A stretch of DNA of 64,000 bases from Strix aluco. Its lineage: Eukaryota; Chordata; Aves; Strigiformes; Strigidae. The translations under genes were made by a program, and so were the position numbers. The stretch is from positions 2,852,001-2,916,000 of the forward strand of contig NC_133958.1 of the NCBI RefSeq assembly GCF_031877795.1, in the 5' to 3' direction. A model generated the notes under the pieces. The model was not told the origin of the DNA, made no database searches, and saw nothing but the letters and a program-made list of their open reading frames with translations. This document shows positions 13,298-26,469 of this stretch, piece by piece. Position 1 is the first letter of the stretch. Each line of letters begins with the position of its first letter.

Positions 13298-13355
13298 TGG
13301 GCCAATTTGCACCGTTACATCAATGTAAATCCAGAGCAATTTCATTTACTTTGTT
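13298..13355. repeat. Ancient amniote interspersed repeat (GTGTAAATCC type)
   Basis: GGGCCAATTTGCACCGTTAC, then ATCAATGTAAATCCAGAGCAATTTCATTTAC follows a unit I remember as common in turtle, crocodilian and bird DNA (GCCAAATTCTG, TTACACCGGTGTAAATCCAGAGTAACTCCATTGACTT). I cannot name the family with confidence. Confidence 0.5.
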
Positions 13356-16341
13356 AAGCCATAAATTTAACCAAGCACTGATTTTACTAAAAGCACCATT
13401 TTGCCTAGCAACTCCCTAGTTTCTTCCCTCCAAAACGCCCTCAGTGTTTTACATAACAATGTACCAAGTGCATCTACTGTTTTATAGACCAGATTATATA
13501 TCCACAGCTACACACGCTATAATCCACCACTGAAATATGGACACCCCTCAAAAGTTTACAGTGTAAAGAAAGTTAGAGTAATAGCCTAGGTAAACTGAAA
13601 CTAGCCTTTTAAATATCCCCTTACAAGTTTACTGCTGATGGTTGCTAGCAGACCAGGCTCCTATGCCACTGAAAATACAAAGGAATTTTAAAGAAACTGA
13701 GCGCTGCCAAACTGGTTTTTGCTGCCTTTTACCTTACTGGCTCCTAACCCATTATTTCCAGAAGACACCCAAGAAAAAAAAAAGACCTACCTTACATACC
13801 TGTTCCCATGAATCAAGTTTTCAGGCTAGAGTTCGTGAGATTTTGACCATCATTAATTCCCACTAGGGATTTTAAAGATGCTTCCCCGCACTTAGGTCCA
13901 CTGCTGGTCTGTGGCCATTCCTCTGCAATCTTGCAAAGGGCATGATATCAACTGTTGAGATAAAAATGAAACTAGAACTGAGCCCCCCTCACTCCTGTAA
14001 ATCAAGAGAAGCCAAGGTGTGAATCTATGCCCCTGAGCACCATACATCCAGGAGAAGAGCAAAGCACCTATAGGGATCATCGGCCTTATTCATTTAAGAG
14101 TTCACTGAGTCTATTTATATCCAAAAGACATCACTGGGGAGATATGTTGGCTCTCAGACTTAAAAAGTCATTTTAGTGGCAATTCTGCCGCAAAATATAA
14201 TGACCGTTAGAGAGGTCATAAGAAGTATTTTCGTAAAATATTACCTTCTGCTGACACTGTCCTCTGTCAGTGCCTTGGTCAAGTGCTTGGGACTGATCTC
14301 AGCATTTCCTCCAAAGGCCCATTTCTCCTCCAGTTGTTGCTGTAGCGCTGTGACATGACAACCTCATAAAAATTCTAAAGGTCAGACTCGAGCTTCGAGG
14401 AACACATCAGCAAGAACCAAAACCTGAGCTAAATCTCAACTGGCTGCACAAACAAATGGAGTGCACAAACACTAAATATAAAATTAATGCTTAACAGCTG
14501 TGTTTCCACCTAAACCCGCAAAGCAAAACCAAGTCAAGGTGAACCTGTCCTATGAGATAAACATCTCATATCTTGCTCCGTTTCTCTCTCATTAAGGCAT
14601 TCCTACGATCCCTTTCTGGAGAGGATGCTGCTGCAGTGAACAGTAGCAGGCAATACCTACAAGATAATTAAGCCTTATATTAACACCACTGCCCTGTAAT
14701 TTACTAATTCCACATTAATTTGGCTAGAGAATACTGCTGGTCTCATTTTTGATCTGAAATTCCATCCTGATGCAGGTTTAAGTAAAATCTGCATTTTGTT
14801 GGATTAAAGACAAGTTGTCCAAGTGTTTCAACTAGCTTGGCAGCGAGCGGCTTCTGATGCCTCAGATCCAACGTTCAGCCTCTACGGTATCAAAAAGCTT
14901 TGAGCTCACTGCGCAACTTTGGATGAGGAAAAAAAGAAGTCCTACAAAGCTACAACAGCCTCCCCAACCTTTGCTCTGCCACTACCTGATCCTTAGTCAA
15001 CGGCCCCGTGAGCACCTGCCACCTGCTGTTGATGAGAAGGATCTGACAAGAGGTTAAGTCTCATTATCGTATCCACCACGTGCATCTTCTGCCCTCCAAG
15101 GCTCCCAAGGTCAGCCAGGTTCTCCTTGTTGTGGCTCTCCACAGTTTATCTGGATAAGTGTGGGAATGAGTACAAAGCCACAGAAACTCTACTGATGGGT
15201 GTGTCATGCACTCGCTCTCTGAAGTGCTGACTTCTGAGCTGTGACTACCTTTCATAACGTTGACTTTCAGGTTCTCTCTGTAGTGGCCTCTTCAAGGCCC
15301 CTTGCCAAGCCTTTTCATCCAAGTCAGACAGTCACATCCGCTTTCTTGGGTAGCTTTGAACATACTGTTGTAACAGAAGGAAAAGCTCAGTTGTTCTGGA
15401 CCTCGGCTCCGTTTCATTTATTGTTATTCACAGCATCCAGTTTTGTGAGGCAGGTCAGGAGGTTAAGAAAAAGGTCCAAGAAAAAGAAATTAACCTCCCC
15501 GAGATAGAAATTAGTGCTCACAAAGATGCATGGGGGAAAGAAATACTATAGGATAAAATTGGCTACACGTATTCCAGGGGCTGCAGTGACTTCTTTTAGT
15601 ACAAGGCCCAGAGAAACTATCTGCAACTGAATCATCACTCCACAGCCAGATGAAAAGGCCAAACTTTGTCATACAACTAGTGAAAGTTAGGACTGAAAGT
15701 CAGCACAACCCATAAACATGTCCTCCAAGAACAGAGCTTTACACAAAAGATCTAAGAAAAATCTTGTCAACAAATCCAAAGATGCTGCATGTTGGGACAG
15801 AGCACAAAGCATGCTAATTGTCCACGGTGACTAATCAGATTTGAAGCCCATCGCAGTAAGTGAATGAACACTGCCCCCCGTCTCTAAAACATTCCTTCAC
15901 CTTCCCTCTCTTTACACTTGCACGCTATTAATTCAGGCTCCTAAAAACCCACTAAAAGGCAAGTGCAGAAACTTATTTCCTATTAGTCCATGCTAGGCAG
16001 CTCTCTGCCTGGTGCTTTCTTTAAGCACCAACATATTTCTCAAGGCTTTGCCAAAGCCCGAGGCCTTGTCACTTGGAAAAGATCAGGCAGAATTTACATT
16101 GCCTGAACGCGGCCTTTGAGGCACAGGCTGTCCCATACTTCCATTAAACTCTGGTTGCATTGCAAATCAGCAGTGTTTATGGAAATCAGGTCATGGGAGT
16201 GTCAAACTTGTAAGGACTGAAAATTCAGAACAGGTTACACAACGAGAAGACCACTGTTTAAAGGCTCAGACATCAGGATGAATTAATTTCCTCCAGAAAG
16301 TCAGAGCTTTTCCATGTTGGGACTGGTTTTACTGTCCCTGA

Positions 16342-16396
16342 CAGAATCCCCTCTTTTCAGGGTTTTGCAGAAGAATCCCCTCTTTTTTCAGGGTTT
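16342..16396. repeat. Two-copy 29-base tandem duplication
   Basis: GAATCCCCTCTTTTCAGGGT begins at 16,344 and recurs at 16,373, with two extra T in its T run. The near identity suggests a recent duplication. Confidence 0.85.
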
Positions 16397-19300
16397 CAGG
16401 TCACTGCAGCATCTCTGTTGAATGTTAATGCTCACAGACGTTGGCTTCTGTAAGCTTCAGCGAGACTCTGAATGAGAAGGCTCAAGAGCTCCTGTTCTGG
16501 AAGTGACAAGGAACCCAGGTTGACACGGCAGGGATTACAACCTGAGGCACTGATTTCTAGCATGGAAAACTGCTTGTATTTGCAATACGAAACTGAGATC
16601 AGATGCACGATAGAGATGGATTTAAAAATGTTAGGTACGATACAGGAGGGGAGTAAATAGGCAACGGGGGAGAAAAATTCTGTAGCAGTATACAAATACA
16701 GCTTTCACCGAGAAGATCCGACTTACAGTTGAACTTTAGTGTTGGCCATAGTGAGGCATTTGCTTCTCCCCCCATGGTCAGTGATAGTGAAAGCGGGGAG
16801 GCAGGAGAAAGGTTCATTTGTAAATAGGCGTTAGAGTCAATCCATCTGCTGCCACCTTTGCTGTCCATGCTCTAACAGAAGTTCTCTCCATGACTAGCAC
16901 AGGAGGGGATAAAAACCCGTTCACTTCTAGCTCTGTCCAAGAGTGAAACCATCTGCAGCAGTAGCCATGCCACAGCTTTATATTTAACTTCTCCTTGCGC
17001 TACAAGTGCTCAATTCAGAGGTCGTCGGGGAGAGTCAGGCTGACCGTACCAGAACTGGGTACGTGTGTCATCACATCACTGACAAGCCTGAAGAAGACCA
17101 AGGGTTTGGTAAAGGACGTAAAAGCATGAAAAGGAATACAGAGGTACGTATTAGCAGATCCTCCGCTATCTAAACCAGACAAACCTTATCAGGTTGAATT
17201 AAGTTGTAAGGATTCTGAGATGAGCAGGGATTGAGGATTAACCAGCTTCTACTAGTTGTCGATAGGATATTTTTGTATCTTCTCTTGTTCTTTTTCTGTA
17301 CGTCCAGCACTGCAGACGGCCCCCAGAGAGGGGGCACGTCTCACACCGGGCATTGCTGTCATGCTTACGACAGTCACTCCTCCAGGTCCATGGATCCCTA
17401 TGGCTAAGTACAGTCTTAAACACAACAAGCAATTTCAGAATCTCAAGCTATACAGAAAACTCCAAAATGCACTAAAAATATATTCCTTGTATATTTTTCT
17501 GCTCCTTAGCTCTATAGTATCATAAGACAATATTAAAATAGATACTCGGCCAGAGGGTAGGAAACGGGGATAAATTATTTACAGTGTTTGTTAATTTTAA
17601 CTGAAGTTGCTCAGTAACTTCCAAACTCAGTGGTTCCTCTCAAATGGAATTCAGTTTCAAAGGCTGCTATAGCTCCCATCACCTTTAACATATACTTTGA
17701 AGGAAAAAAAAAGATTAAGTACCAGCAGCATCCTGTTAGTCCTGTCATAATTTGCAAGCGTGGGAAAGCAAAGACTAAAAATGACCTCTCTGGAGAGGAA
17801 AGAATCAGTGGTACCATGGAGAGTCTTTTACTGCTATGCCAAAACCAAAACAAGAACAGCTTCACTAGGCTCCTAGGAAATGAAAAATGTGTTCATCCTC
17901 TAAGAGGGCAGGAGGTTGTTTCCAAAGATGTGTAACCACAACCAGTGTAATAACAGATAGAAGTCCAGGTTTTAGCAGAGCTCAGCATGTTGACACCAAA
18001 TGCTTTTGACATTATTCATGGACAAAATGCAAAGTGCAAGCAACATGCTGAGCAATTTGGCAAATGGAGCCCTTAAGACTGAAAGGAGAATGTGGCTTTA
18101 AAATTATACTGACCCCCAGTTAGGGACACACATCACCCAGTGACTGCAGCCATTTACAGCTACTGGCACGTAGATACGTAGAGAAGAACTCAACTTGTAC
18201 CACGTGTCCTGTGGAAAAAGTAAAGATAACTGACCATATGGAAATTGAAATTTGATCAGCATCTCGTATCTGTTTGCTGGATGGCTTGACACAGCTCTGA
18301 AGTCTTTACATTTCCATGTACATGGATAGAAGACACGCAACACTAAGAGCCAGTCGACAATGTTCGGGGAACAATTTTTGTTGCTGGAAAATGTCATTCT
18401 GTTGAAACACGCAGCTTTGCAAGAATCAGAGTTGTTTGCAATAGAATTCAATTCAAAATAGAAGAAAGAAACTGAGTATTCATTCTCAAACTGAAGACAT
18501 TTGCAGACACTCAGCTTTAGTCAGTAACTACAGAGCACACAGTCTCCAAACACAAAAGGCCTCGGCAGTTCACCCCAATACAAACTGTGACACCCTCCCT
18601 CTCCATTTACAGCTCAGCCCTCTCCACTATTTATAGGAGCAGACACCTCGTAGGCCAACAAAAGAGCATATTACCTGTTATTTAATTTAACCCACTACAA
18701 ACATAGATACTCAAAAGTACTCTCAATTTGTATAAACCTAAAATGGGCCTGAAACCAGAAGAATTGATTCCTAATTTATAGGAGACTGCTGACGTCAACC
18801 AACTTACATCCCAAAGATGAACATGGCTCTTGGAGTTAAATTTAGATGATATGTTAACAGGCACCAATTTTCCACACTGTGTATTAATAGATTGCTTCTG
18901 CCTGCTTACTGAAGCATTCCTGTAGGTGGAGGCAGCTAGATGACAGAAGTGAACTTGACAACATTACCAATATTGTTTGAGCACATACGATACTTTCTGT
19001 GGGCATGCATTACCTCTAAAGAGCACAGTGTGAAGCAGCCAACAGCGTGCTGGCTGGAGTGTAAACTTTCTGCAAAAATGACAGAAGTTTGAAAGAAAAA
19101 AACCCCCCCAACGTCCCAAGGGTTTAAGCAAAGCAGGAAATAAGCGCTGCATCGCCATCACCACATCGCCACTTCAGCAGAAGCCTACTTCTCTGTCAGG
19201 GTAAAATTAATCCATCACAAAAGCATTATTTATCAGTGCTGGGTACAGAAATTTGGGCTTATTTGGGAAGCTGCATGGAACAAATCTATTGGGCCAAGAC

Positions 19301-20450
19301 AAAAACCTCTGGTCGCAGCAGGTGTGGGATCTAACGTGGCAGTGTCAGCTCAGGAAGACATTTCCAAACCCAGGTCTAGTTTCCATAGGATGCGGAAGCA
19401 CCATCCCCCCAGATGCTGTCAGTAAACACAGGAGGTAGGTGACAAATGTGTAGAACACGGGAGGAGTTTGCTCTAGAGACACCAGCACAGAACACGGAAG
19501 TAACACGGAGATGTTTGAAATGACTTCCACTGTCACCCCACGATTGCGGGGAAGTCACTGAATCTCTCAGGCCACCGTTGACACGGAAAGGGCTGACAAA
19601 CCCTTGCTGGTGGTGGCTTCGTTGGAGCTTACAAAACTCCTCCTGGGATGGCAGGGAGAGGCCGTGCTGCCGGCAGCTGTATCTTCAGCACGTGCCTCCC
19701 AGCAGCAGCCTCTCGGGGCCGGATCAGCCCCTCAGACCCCACACTCTGAATTCTCAGGATATTGCTCAAAGGCAGCAATCGAAGCCTTGTGTGACACATG
19801 CTGCTGAGCTCCCTGCGTAACCCTCCTCTCCACGTACTTTCTACAGAAATAGAACAAAAGAGAGATATTTTCAAATGTTTTCAGGCTTTTAAGTCATGGC
19901 AAGGAAGTAGAGAAAGAGCAGAGAAGGTTTCCAACTAATGCTCTGTGCGTTTTTTGGGAAGCCAAGGACCCTATCTGTTAGTTCCATTGGAAAATGAAAA
20001 TTGATTTTTAGCCAGTGCCATTCCAGAGCATCAGCCTGCAGCGTGCGCTGCCTTTTCGCATCAGGAACGTGGTGCTGCTGCCACACCCCAGACCAACAGC
20101 TGCAGAAACGGAGCGTGGAAGGAACAACCCCTCTGCGCTCACAGCAGAGGTACAAGGCGATGCCGCCGCTCCTCCCAACACTCCTCTTCTGCAGGCACCT
20201 ATCCCGAGGGCAATCCCCTGTGACACACTGAGCTCTCTTCTGTCTGGAATACTAATAAGAGTGCCAATTAGCAGGAGGCCACTTAGATGGGTGGTTTAAG
20301 CCCAGCGCAGGTCAGCCCTCAGACGTTAGCAGCACGCACAAAGCTGAGCTCTGCCCTGAGCACAAGGCTCAAGTGACAACTTCAGTTCGATGGGAACGCT
20401 GTGTAGGTCTCCTTCTGCACTTCTGTAAGAAAAGGTATTTCTTCCCCATT

Positions 20451-20466
20451 AAAAAAAAAAAAAAAA
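20451..20466. repeat. Poly(A) run, about 16 bases
   Basis: Uninterrupted A run with no retroelement body to its left that I can recognise. Confidence 0.8.
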
Positions 20467-20696
20467 TTTAAAGCATCACGGTATCTTATCCATGTTGAAG
20501 TATTCCAGCAAAATTTACCTTCAATCCTTTTGGGTGCAGAAGGCGTGGGGAAAGGAGAGCCAAATGGGGACTGAAAAACAGGTATCAGTGGTGAAAATGA
20601 CACTGATTTCAGTAATTTAATTTCTGTAACAGGTTGGGGGTGAGGAGGTTCGAAGAAACATAACTGTAAAATATTTTGACATTTCAAAATGACACA

Positions 20697-20765
20697 TTTC
20701 AATTTTAATTGTATATTTTATAATTGAATATTTTATATTTAAATATAAAAATACTAAATATTTTA
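20697..20765. repeat. AT-rich low-complexity tract
   Basis: About 70 bases dominated by TATTTTATA and TTTAAATATAAAA words. It contains weak internal palindromes but no identifiable element. Confidence 0.7.
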
Positions 20766-21359
20766 TTCTAACGTAAAAAAGAGCATTAAGAAATGTCAAA
20801 ATACCTTGATCTATGTGAGAATAAAATAAACTTTTTGAATGAAAGCAACTGTGTGCCTCTTCTGAAACCACTGGCAAAACAAAGCGTGTGTTTATCTTTT
20901 CACTCATACAGTTCTACTGATGATTAGTATCTTACTGACTTCAGAGGGGATTGTGGAAATCAACCTAATCAACTTGTGCACAGCCTCTATTTCAGAAGTT
21001 TTCATCTACATTGCTTGGATTATACAGAGGACTTTCTAATGGCAAATGTATAGACAGGCACATATTTAAAAAAAAATATTAAAAAATGCAGAAAACTAAA
21101 GACACATTTCTCCCAAGATGTATTAAGAAAAATTTGCCATTTCTTAAGTGGAGGTTCCAGACGAGCTATGAGGAAGCTCAAAGGTGAACTGGGCACCAAT
21201 CACCGGATTTATGAACTTCCAGGTCTCAAATGAGTCCTAGAAATCAAAATATTTTAAAATTCTGGCATCTTTACTTTGAGACTTCCTATGTAGTTTCAAA
21301 ACAGATTCCCACCCTTCCACCAGAAAGCAGAAAACCAAGCAGCCAAGCATTTAAATTCC

Positions 21360-21376
21360 TTTTTTTTTTTTTTTTT
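21360..21376. repeat. Poly(T) run, 17 bases
   Basis: Simple T run, followed about 80 bases later by an A run (21,450-21,468) with AAACCC-rich sequence after it. The two runs are complementary and could pair in RNA. Confidence 0.8.
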
Positions 21377-22094
21377 CCTTCCTACCATTTAAAGTCAAGT
21401 TCAAATCTGCTCACTGTTCTTCCATCAAGACCTGTTAGCCTGGTGGGGAAAGGAAAAAAAAAAAAAAACCCAACCAAAAAAAACCCCCAAACCCAAAAAT
21501 TTCTCTTTTAGCATGGGGAATCATCACATTTATCTGGACAAATCCAAACTCCACTTTAGTAAGTGTTAAAGAAAAGCTATTCAAGTTCTCCATATGCTCA
21601 GCAGGGCGTGCTAATCCTGGGAGCACCCACATCACACATGCTCTACCCAGCTCCTCTTCCCTGCCCTGCCTCCAGCAGATGCTACTAACATCGACGCATC
21701 TGTTGCTGCCTCACAAGTTGCTTTTATGTGCTTTGGGATTTGAAGGATACTTTCTGTCAAATAAACCTGTCACGGCAGCTGGAAAGCACCTAGGTAGATG
21801 AAGACAGTGATGTGAATCTGAGAACAAAAGGGAAATTGCCTGCTCCCAGTTCCTCTCTGGTTTTTAAGAGCCCAATCCTGAACCCCATCCTAATCTTAGC
21901 CCGAATCACGGACACAAGTGCTGACTTTGAACCACGACTAAGCATAAACCCATCTGCTTCTACTGGCATCAGCCACTCTGAGCTCCAGGAGCTTGGTGAG
22001 CTCAGTTATTAGATTCACCTCTCCTTGCAGCAGACTCTGGAATGGGGGGGTCATCACCTCTTGGGTGCTCCAGGTGAATGTGACAAGCCCTACT

Positions 22095-22116
22095 CCCCCC
22101 CCCCCTTTTTTTTTTT
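22095..22116. repeat. C11-T11 homopurine/homopyrimidine tract
   Basis: An 11-base C run passes directly into an 11-base T run. Such a tract can form triplex or other non-B DNA and is prone to sequencing error. Confidence 0.8.
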
Positions 22117-23519
22117 ATTTTTTGCTATTGCAAACAAAACATTGCTGTTTTGTTGATTAAAATTCTTTACTGGTACCTCTCACTGCAAGATTTTGTGGTG
22201 AATGCAGATGTTTGCTCTGCCCACAGTCTGTTGTACTTATTCTAATGTTTCCATGCATCTGGCAGGCTTCTCTTCCACAGGCTCCTGCATCTCTATGCCC
22301 TGTTACTCCAGCTGGGGATTCAAGCCAACAGCACATCACCAAACAAAGATCTAGTCTTATTTCCTAAGGTGTTTTTTTTTTTTTTTCAAATACAGTGACC
22401 TTTAGGGAAAAAAAAGAAATCAAACCACAGAATATTATTAATGCTTGTACTTATGTACTGATACGCTTTAAAACCTCTGGTTTCCCAGCTCCCTCTGTTC
22501 CACCGACAAACTGTAGGATCCTAAACAGAACCTACACACTTGGATGCTAACCCAAACTCTATTAAAGTCAGCACAAAAATCTACCAGTTTCAGTGGCAAC
22601 TGGGTCAGATTCCTGCTATGAAAGTTGAATTTTTTCTTTTTTTTTTGTTGAATAAATACTGTAAGGAGCTGTTGCAGCAAGGGTTATTGCTGCATCAGCT
22701 CATCACTTCTACTAGTTCCATCTCTCTGTCCATTTTCATAAGCCTTCAAAAAGATTCTTTTCCTGCTTGTGACTTCTGGTGACTTTTACGCCCAAAGGCT
22801 ACAAAGAGCACTCGGAGAAAAATACTAAGCCAGAAATAAAAACCTTTATACAGATAGAGCTGCTTGCTCAAGTGTATTGCTCAGAGCCAGAAACAAATCC
22901 TGTTGTCAAAACCAGAAGCAAACTGGATGGGAACACGCCTGTGAGCAGCCAGTGATCCTGTACGCCCAGCTCTCCACTGCCCTGCACCTCTCCCTCAGCA
23001 CCAGACTATACCAGCTCAGCAGTGCTTTTAGACACCCCCACAGCACTGATGTCACCCACCAGATAGCAAAGGAAGCAGAAAAGAATTGAGCCTTACTTTA
23101 CTCCTTTGGCTTCACCAAACTGCCAAGATACAACATCAACAGGCAGAAAATACACTCCAGCTGACGACACTATAATCAACTTCCAGTTTACTGGCTGAAA
23201 ACTGTATCACTGCCCTCACCGTGTGGTACCAGATTAAAGCCTTCAGCTCTGAAGAGCACGGGCATCCCATCTCCTCCTGAATCAGTTCCTCACAACCATT
23301 GTTCAGCCAAGCATATTAACCTAAACAGCATCTGAAGACAGGGTAGATGGCTGGGGACTAACACCTTCACAACATACTGGAACACGGTAAGTCCCACATC
23401 AGTCGAGCGACATGGGTGCAATGGGAAATTCAACAGCAAAAATTTAAGTTATTTTTGCGTTCCTATGATTCAACTTGGAAGTTTTTCAGGGCCATGATGG
23501 GACATGACTATTATCATGA

Positions 23520-23960
23520 CTAGCTGGTGCAGGGTCTGGAGCACAGGTCTGATGGGGAGCGGCTGAGGGAACTGGGGGGGTTTAGTCTGGAGAAGAGGAG
23601 GCTGAGGGGAGACCTCCTGGCCCTCTGCAACTCCCTGAAAGGAGGGTGCAGAGAGGGGGGAGGAGTCTCTTGAGCCAAGGAACCAGCGCCAGGACAAGAG
23701 GGAATGGCCTCAAGCTGCGCCAGGGCAGGGTCAGACTGGCTCTTAGGAAGGATTTCTTTGCAGAAGGGGCTGTTGGGCGTTGGAATGGGCTGCCCAGGGC
23801 AGGGGGGGAGTCCCCATCCCTGGAGGGGTTGAAGAGTCAGGTTGAGCCAGCGCTGAGGGATCTGGTGGAGTTGGGAACAGTCAGGGTGAGGTTCATGGTG
23901 GGGCTGGAGGAGCTTCAAGGGCTTTTCCAATTGAGATGGTTCTGGGATTCTGTGATAGTG
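23520..23960 (+). mobile_element. CR1 LINE, 5'-truncated, plus strand
   Basis: The element begins near CTGGTGCAGGGTCTGGAGCA and runs through the ORF2 C-terminal region. One plus-strand open stretch (23,646-23,990) reads ARTRGNGLKLRQGRVRLALR, then FFAEGAVGRWNGLP, then ALRDLVELG, all hallmarks of the CR1 ORF2 end. It finishes with GGTTCTGGGATTCTGTGATA, a CR1 3' end with one tail unit. It is GC-rich, and relative to the family the frame is broken near 23,670 (AKEPAPGQEG appears in another frame). It is a different subfamily from the copy at 10.6 kb. The shadow open frames at 23,470-23,930 on the minus strand come from it. Confidence 0.93.
23646..23960 (+). pseudogene. Remnant of CR1 ORF2 C-terminus
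   Basis: About 100 residues of recognisable ORF2 C-terminus remain, with the RTRGN, LRQGR and RWNGLP words in order. The segment lacks all catalytic domains and is non-functional. Confidence 0.8.
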
Positions 23961-24084
23961 GGACTAGATGAGGCCGCTCTAAAGCTGTGACGTGATACAT
24001 CATCACAGTAACAACTGCATTACAAAGGCTGCATGAAATGGCTCTTTCTCCTGGCCTGTCCGCAGCTGTTTATTGTTATTAACC

Positions 24085-24150
24085 CCCTTCCACGATCTTC
24101 CAGTCCAACTGCAAATGCAGTCACTCCCTAACACAGGGGAGCGTGCCAAA
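24085..24150 (-). mobile_element. Possible CR1 3'-end fragment
   Basis: The plus strand shows GATCTTCCAGTCCAACTGC, close to the GATCATCCAGTCCAACC word near the CR1 3' end on the minus strand, followed by CCCTAACAC. The match is short and has no tail repeat, so it could be chance. Confidence 0.3.
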
Positions 24151-26003
24151 ATAAAATTAATAGCAAGAGCCTGCAAAAATAAAGTGCCCTACTATTTAAG
24201 ATACTTGAAATAACCTAATTCATCAGCAAAGAAAAACAGCATGTTTGATTACGGACTAGAACAAATATTTTTCCTGCAAAGGGTACATCTTCGTAGCCAG
24301 CTCAAAGATCATCTTTCACCTACCTGCATCCACACACAAGGAGGCTTCAAATCAGGGGACGCTTTCTCCCCAGGATAGTCAGTCATCCTTGGAGAGATGC
24401 TAAAATGCAAAACAAAGCTGTCACTTGAACTGATAGCCTGCCTCTCTGGCAGTGAGGATGTCAGTTCGACTCTTCGGGGTGCTGAACGTCTTCCCTGTGG
24501 GCTGGCTGGAAAAACAACAAGTTACATTTCATGAAAAAAGTCATGGTTTGCAACTTGTTTCCATAGCACAGCAAAACAAAACAAGACCTTATGGAAGGGT
24601 TTTTTTTTAAAAAAAACCAAAACAAAACCAACCACCCAACCCAGAGAATGCAGCTTCCCAGTGATTAGAGAAGCCACCTGAAATGAGAGGAGATTTATGT
24701 TCAAATTTTCTACTATCTGGTATGGTGCAAGGAGGCGAAGCTGAATCAGTGCTATCCCAAGGGAACGTCCTGTTCCTAAAGCTGCAGGATCTGCCAACGT
24801 AAACCCATCCATATACAATACAGAACAAGCTTAGTCAGGATAACTCGGTGTCTGATCTGACAGTTTGGTACTTAAAATGCTTCTCTGGGATACGGGAAGT
24901 GAGCGGAGCAGGAACTGGGTACCCAGCTCTTCCCTAGGCCAGGGAATACTCTAACAACCACCGGCTGTTCTGCAGCAGCCTGCCTGCCTCCTGCATCAGG
25001 CTGTAAATTCTGCCAAGAAAACTTTCAAAGTCATAAACAATACGCTTCCCTCAAAAGCTTTCTTTCTGAAAGACAAATACTCTGCAACCAGCAGATTTTC
25101 CTAAGAAAACTACCTCCCTGGGTGTCCAAGTCTGAGATGTGCAGCGTACGTGTGCGTAGAAGACAGAGAAATACCCTCTCCAAACCCTGGAAAAGACTCA
25201 AAGAACAGCACAAGGAATCATAGGCGAAACACCTACAGTTCCTAGCAAATATATCACAAGTGAGACACACTAAAATCTGAAATTGCTTAGCAAGGAGGTA
25301 ATTTATAGCCAGGCTGAGGCCACGGTTCCACATTAGTACCCAAGTTTAACACATTCACTCTACCCCAGGCACTTGTTCCCCCTTCCCCACCTGAGGATCG
25401 CTGTCTACCAAGTTACACCCACACGGAGCAGCAGGGAAACATCTTTGCTTCAACTCAAGCATCGTTCAGCCCGTTGCATAACGAAGATGTGCCCTAGCTG
25501 AGGCACATTAGACTCCGAGCAGATACTGCTGAACTTTCTGCAACACTCTGAAGGCAGTTTGGATGCTCCTATCCGAAGTCCCAGGATATTTTCAAAGCTG
25601 CTCTGTGAAGCTTTATCTGCAAGCAAACACCCACTTCTGCACAGAGGCATCCAAGTTACTCTAATCTGATTAGGCCCACTCTCTATTTGCCATCAGTTCT
25701 GCAAACCTACAGCATCTCCTCCCTGCACCCACACACATCTGGTCACAATCATTTTCCTTCCTAAATAAACTTCAGAGAGCAAAGCAAAGTTTCTAGGGCT
25801 TGGGCTCATTTATTTATTTTTTTTCTATCATCTCTGCACTTCAGCTGCCTATATCCCATTAAGCGTGGCTGTTCCACACCTGGATATGCCCTGTCAGGTG
25901 TAGCAAATGCTACAGAAGAGATAAGCAGCCTTCAGCCCCTCTGTTTTGCACTGAAGGATACACACAACAAGCCTACGGCAGTAAACGTCAACTCAAATGA
26001 ATC

Positions 26004-26060
26004 GCAGCTTTGACTCCAATGGCAGCCCTCGTGTGTGCAGCCCTTACAGGATCAGAGCTT
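26004..26060. repeat. Ancient amniote repeat unit (TTGACTTCAATGGG type)
   Basis: CTTTGACTCCAATGGCAGCC, then CTCGTGTGTGCAGCCCTTACAGGATCAG resembles TTGACTTCAATGGGACTACTCACGTGAGTAAGG, GCAGGATCGGG. The match is diverged but ordered. Confidence 0.4.
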
Positions 26061-26469
26061 TTCCTACATCCAAATACAAAGGAAATCTTGGTAGTTACAT
26101 GCTCAGTTTGGCTCTTTACTTAGTTCCATAATCCACGTCTCACCTTGACGCATCAAAGCCTCCCTCCTCCCTCCGAGATTCACCCCAGTTAAAGCCAGCA
26201 GCGGCTGCAAAGCCCAATACCACTGCATGAACTGGGAAAAATACTGGAATAGCTTAAAGCCACCCGATTGCACAGATGAAACTCAGCTGGGTTTCAAGCA
26301 GCAGCGAGTCCCCAACGCGCAGAGGTCCCTGCTTTGCCCTGGGGGGGTTCCCTCGGTCACCACCGGCTGGAAGCATCACCTCACACCAGCGCCAGGTCGC
26401 AGGTAACTCCTTGCCAAAGAGGATCAGTTGTGCTCCTGCACCCACGTCTGTCTAAGCTTGCCCCACCGA

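Larger units (their letters stand above)
13356..23519. other. Non-coding DNA, no gene seen
   Basis: A 10 kb stretch with simple repeats, a small tandem duplication at 16.34 kb and a moderately GC-rich part near 19.55-20.35 kb. Overlapping open frames on both strands in that GC-rich part are composition effects; none carries a known domain. Confidence 0.55.

Noticed and set aside
17238..17432. Minus-strand frame with several Cys and Trp (RSDCRKHDSNARCETCPL)
   Set aside because: The spacing resembles no known extracellular module that I can name, no splice signals fit, and the opposite strand is open as well.
23520..23930. Minus-strand open frame of 136 codons rich in Pro and Leu
   Set aside because: It is the antisense shadow of the plus-strand CR1 at 23,520-23,960.
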